Shown here one piece after another: positions 18,513 through 20,559 of a DNA stretch of 20,559 nt. The position numbers were made by a program, and so were the translations under genes. Each line of letters starts with the position of its first letter. Within the stretch, counting starts at the first letter, position 1. Location: assembly GCA_002789815.1 (NCBI GenBank), contig PFTZ01000087.1, positions 1 through 20,559 on the forward strand. Reading direction: 5' to 3'. This DNA is from Candidatus Berkelbacteria bacterium CG_4_9_14_3_um_filter_39_23 (lineage in GTDB: Bacteria; Patescibacteriota; UBA1384; GWA2-35-9; CG2-30-39-44). The notes beneath the pieces were generated by a model. It was not told the origin of the DNA. It saw only the letters and a program-made list of their open reading frames with translations, and searched no databases.

Positions 18513-20559
18513 TTACCCGCACTTGGTCAGCTTGCATCCAGGGCATTTGACGCAACCCTCTTCATAGATCATAGTGTCGCCACATTCTGGGCACAGATTG
18601 ATTTGGTTTTGCGTTGATGGCACTTTGTGAGTTGTAACTTTTGTGGACTCATTTTTTTCTGGCTCGATTTTTTCCTCGAGCGCTTGCTTGACTTCTTGGG
18701 CTGATTGCTTTTCGTTTTTGTTACCATTTTTCCACACTAAATTTAATTCTTTTTGCCGAGCTAAATATCTCTCCAAAGCTTTGCCCAACGCGTCTGGTGG
18801 CGATAAAATCAACTCGCCATTGTGCCAAACCGGATTTGATCCGCGAATACCTTTTAATTGTTCGATGATAATGTCAACCGGCACGCGCGAGCGGAGCGCG
18901 ATCGATATCATTCGCGCGATAGCTTCCACCAAAGCGCCAGCATCCCCGCCTGATTTTCCAATTTGGGCGAAAACTTCAAACAATCCCTCCTTGTCCTCGT
19001 TGACAGTGATAAACAGATTTCCCATTCCTGTTGCAATTTTTTCAGTGGTGCCAACCACCACTGCCGGTCGCTGGCGTGGCTCGACGGATGAAGGAGCAGG
19101 CGCGTCAGATATTTCTCCGGCTGATTTGTCTTTTGATCCAACAGTCAGAACCTGGAGGTCGCGACTGCCGTCGCGATAGATAGTAATTCCTTTACAACCC
19201 ATTTGATACGCCATCAGGTATGCTTCTTTTACATCGTCAATCGTGGCGGAATTGGGAAAATTGATTGTTTTTGAAATGGCGTTATCAACATTTTTTTGAA
19301 ACGCAACCTGGATTTTAATATGATCAGACGGCTTCAAATCGTGCGCAGTGATAAAAATTTTTCGTAAATCTTCGGGCACATTTTCATTGTGCGCCACCGA
19401 GCCAGTGTCAGAAATTTGGTTCATAATTTCTTCACTATAAATTCCTTGCTCGCGCATCATATTTTCGAATTGTTTGTCAACAACCAGCAATTCAATTTTA
19501 GCGCCGTCTTTGTCCCAAATAGATTTGCGTTTATGGACTAGGGCAAAAATTGGCTCAATACCACTGGAACAATCAGCGATCACTGAAATCGTGCCAGTGG
19601 GCGCGATGGTAGTGCGCGCCACATTGCGCACAGGCGCGCTTCCCCTGGCATAATCGTCGCTGTCTTTAAAATACGGATACGCTCCCCGTTTTTGGGCTAA
19701 TTTTTCTGACGCTTGGCGCGCGTTGGTATTGATAAAGTCCATAATTTTTTCACCAATTTGAATTCCTTCCGGGCTATTGTAGGCAAAGCCAAGCTTGATC
19801 AGCATATCAGCAAAACCCATCACGCCCAGCCCAGTTCGCCTTAAACTTTTAGTCATTTGTTCAATTTTTGGCACCACGTATCGGTTCATATCAATAACAT
19901 TATCCAGAAAATGTTGCGCGGTCAAGGTGGTTTTTTTCAGCTCGTCCCAGTCAATCGTTTTGTTTTTGACAAACTTTGCCAGATTGATCGAACCCAGCAC
20001 ACAGGATTCGTTGGGTAAAAGTGGCTGTTCACCGCAATTATGCGCTATTAAACCGTTGGCTTCAAACGCATTGACCCCTGGCACTTCCACATCGTAGACA
20101 TCTTCAGTTTTTTTTGCTGTGATAACTGAAACAGCCGATAGAAAATTTTCCTTGTTTGGTAATCGTTTGAAACTTTGGGTTAATTGTTTTAGCCGTTGGC
20201 TTTTTTGTTCGTCAAAAAACCCAACCATTTTTTTAAATGCAAAGATGTTTTGTTGTGAGATAACTAATTCGTGCTGGCTTTTAATGTGATATAATTTTTT
20301 TCCTCCTTTTCCGTCGGGCATCAATTTTTTCTCGGCTCCCCTTTGATTTGAATAAATTTTTGAAATTATACCAAGGCGCGACAGCATTCTTTGCGCGCTG
20401 TATAAATTTTCTAAATTTGATTGGGATAATCTGACAGATATTCCTTTTTTAAGATTGCCAATGATTGTTCCGTCAGAGTCAAAAAATGCCTTGAGAAACC
20501 CTTGATAAAATTTAACGCCTGATTGTTCGATGGCTGGAGTAATTATTTTATGTCCATAT
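18513..20559 (-). CDS. nrdJ: adenosylcobalamin-dependent (class II) ribonucleotide reductase, intein-split, 5' part beyond window
   Basis: It converts ribonucleotides to deoxyribonucleotides using a radical made from adenosylcobalamin. After the intein, the mature enzyme resumes with CGEQPLLPNESCVLGSINLA (from 20036), which holds the thiyl-radical Cys, the catalytic Glu two residues later, and, 11 residues on, the redox Cys (same spacing as Cys322/Cys333 of the Thermotoga enzyme, from memory). TTIAPTGTISVIADCSSGIE forms the substrate loop, and MGCKGITIYRDGSRDLQVL closes the barrel region. A TSCPD-type domain (GNLFITVNEDKEGLFEVF, and IARMISIALRS) and a C-terminal Cys-rich tail (CPECGDTMIYEEGCVKCPGC) follow; the tail probably relays electrons from thioredoxin. 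The frame stays open to the window edge; the first ATG at 20387 lies inside the intein and is not a start. The 508-codon C-extein is complete. Confidence 0.93.
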   Translation of the reverse strand, partial: YGHKIITPAIEQSGVKFYQGFLKAFFDSDGTIIGNLKKGISVRLSQSNLENLYSAQRMLSRLGIISKIYSNQRGAEKKLMPDGKGGKKLYHIKSQHELVISQQNIFAFKKMVGFFDEQKSQRLKQLTQSFKRLPNKENFLSAVSVITAKKTEDVYDVEVPGVNAFEANGLIAHNCGEQPLLPNESCVLGSINLAKFVKNKTIDWDELKKTTLTAQHFLDNVIDMNRYVVPKIEQMTKSLRRTGLGVMGFADMLIKLGFAYNSPEGIQIGEKIMDFINTNARQASEKLAQKRGAYPYFKDSDDYARGSAPVRNVARTTIAPTGTISVIADCSSGIEPIFALVHKRKSIWDKDGAKIELLVVDKQFENMMREQGIYSEEIMNQISDTGSVAHNENVPEDLRKIFITAHDLKPSDHIKIQVAFQKNVDNAISKTINFPNSATIDDVKEAYLMAYQMGCKGITIYRDGSRDLQVLTVGSKDKSAGEISDAPAPSSVEPRQRPAVVVGTTEKIATGMGNLFITVNEDKEGLFEVFAQIGKSGGDAGALVEAIARMISIALRSRVPVDIIIEQLKGIRGSNPVWHNGELILSPPDALGKALERYLARQKELNLVWKNGNKNEKQSAQEVKQALEEKIEPEKNESTKVTTHKVPSTQNQINLCPECGDTMIYEEGCVKCPGCKLTKCG
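20037..20559 (-). mobile_element. intein in nrdJ with LAGLIDADG-type endonuclease motif, 5' part beyond window
   Basis: The last intein residues are EDVYDVEVPGVNAFEANGL, then IAHN, and the extein resumes with Cys. This is the standard C-terminal splicing block, with penultimate His, terminal Asn and Cys at +1. The usual block-F HNF reads NAF. Upstream, in frame to the window edge, is FLKAFFDSDGTIIG, a LAGLIDADG-like motif of a homing endonuclease, so the intein is probably large and was or is mobile. The DNA junction is between 20037 and 20036. The insertion interrupts the gene right before its catalytic cysteine. Confidence 0.9.

Noticed and set aside
20385..20387. ATG at 20387 as the start of a 624-aa protein
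   Set aside because: The frame is open and intein-like (LAGLIDADG-type motif) up to the window edge, so this is an internal Met of the intein.

Overview
The window looks like a chromosomal segment of an uncultivated Patescibacteria (Candidate Phyla Radiation) bacterium, probably Parcubacteria-like. This is inferred from the low GC content, short intergenic gaps, streamlined versions of universal proteins (165-aa Pth, 90-aa thioredoxin, compact SecD/SecF), a Lys/Glu-rich extension on ribosomal protein L1, a tandem pair of VirD4/TraG-like ATPases, and an intein-split class II ribonucleotide reductase. The standard genetic code fits: TGA acts as a stop, for example in rplA.

Layout, left to right. 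Bases 1-740 hold an unrecognised 190-aa gene closed by two terminators. Bases 747-4991 form a translation block on the + strand: pth, a small membrane protein, rplA with an L1-type RNA site before it, a ~500-bp RNA-rich gap with two near-consensus promoters, an L10-type leader with an attenuator hairpin, rplJ, rplL and tgt. Bases 5005-11314 hold a four-gene + strand unit: a disordered 139-aa protein, a membrane-anchored ATPase, a 168-aa conserved protein, and a second paralogous ATPase. From 11724 to the right edge everything is on the - strand: sbp (DUF1290), secF and secD, then a strikingly GC-rich 303-aa gene of unknown function with its own perfect-consensus promoter, 5' hairpin and terminator, then a remnant of a mannose-1-phosphate guanylyltransferase gene.

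The most interesting region is 15989-20559. A clear cobalamin riboswitch with a terminator-type expression platform precedes a three-gene operon: a secreted or anchored DUF4430 (transcobalamin-C-terminal-like) protein, a DUF6580 polytopic membrane protein, and a thioredoxin. A SpoU/TrmH-type RNA methyltransferase and two tiny ORFs separate it from nrdJ, the adenosylcobalamin-dependent ribonucleotide reductase, which is cut by the right window edge. A coherent reading is a B12-scavenging operon that supplies cofactor (and, through thioredoxin, perhaps electrons) for the B12-dependent enzyme making deoxynucleotides. The nrdJ gene carries a LAGLIDADG-type intein whose C-terminal splice junction lies directly before the predicted thiyl-radical cysteine, so the enzyme cannot work until the intein is spliced out.

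Other oddities: Tgt has lost all four zinc ligands, and low-complexity repeat-like sequence lies where they should be. Pth lacks 19 residues between its catalytic His and Asn. Two promoters place the predicted transcription start at the ATG (leaderless mRNAs). Related repeat-like sequence lies inside or at the start of three coding regions. No tRNA, rRNA, CRISPR array or insertion sequence was seen.
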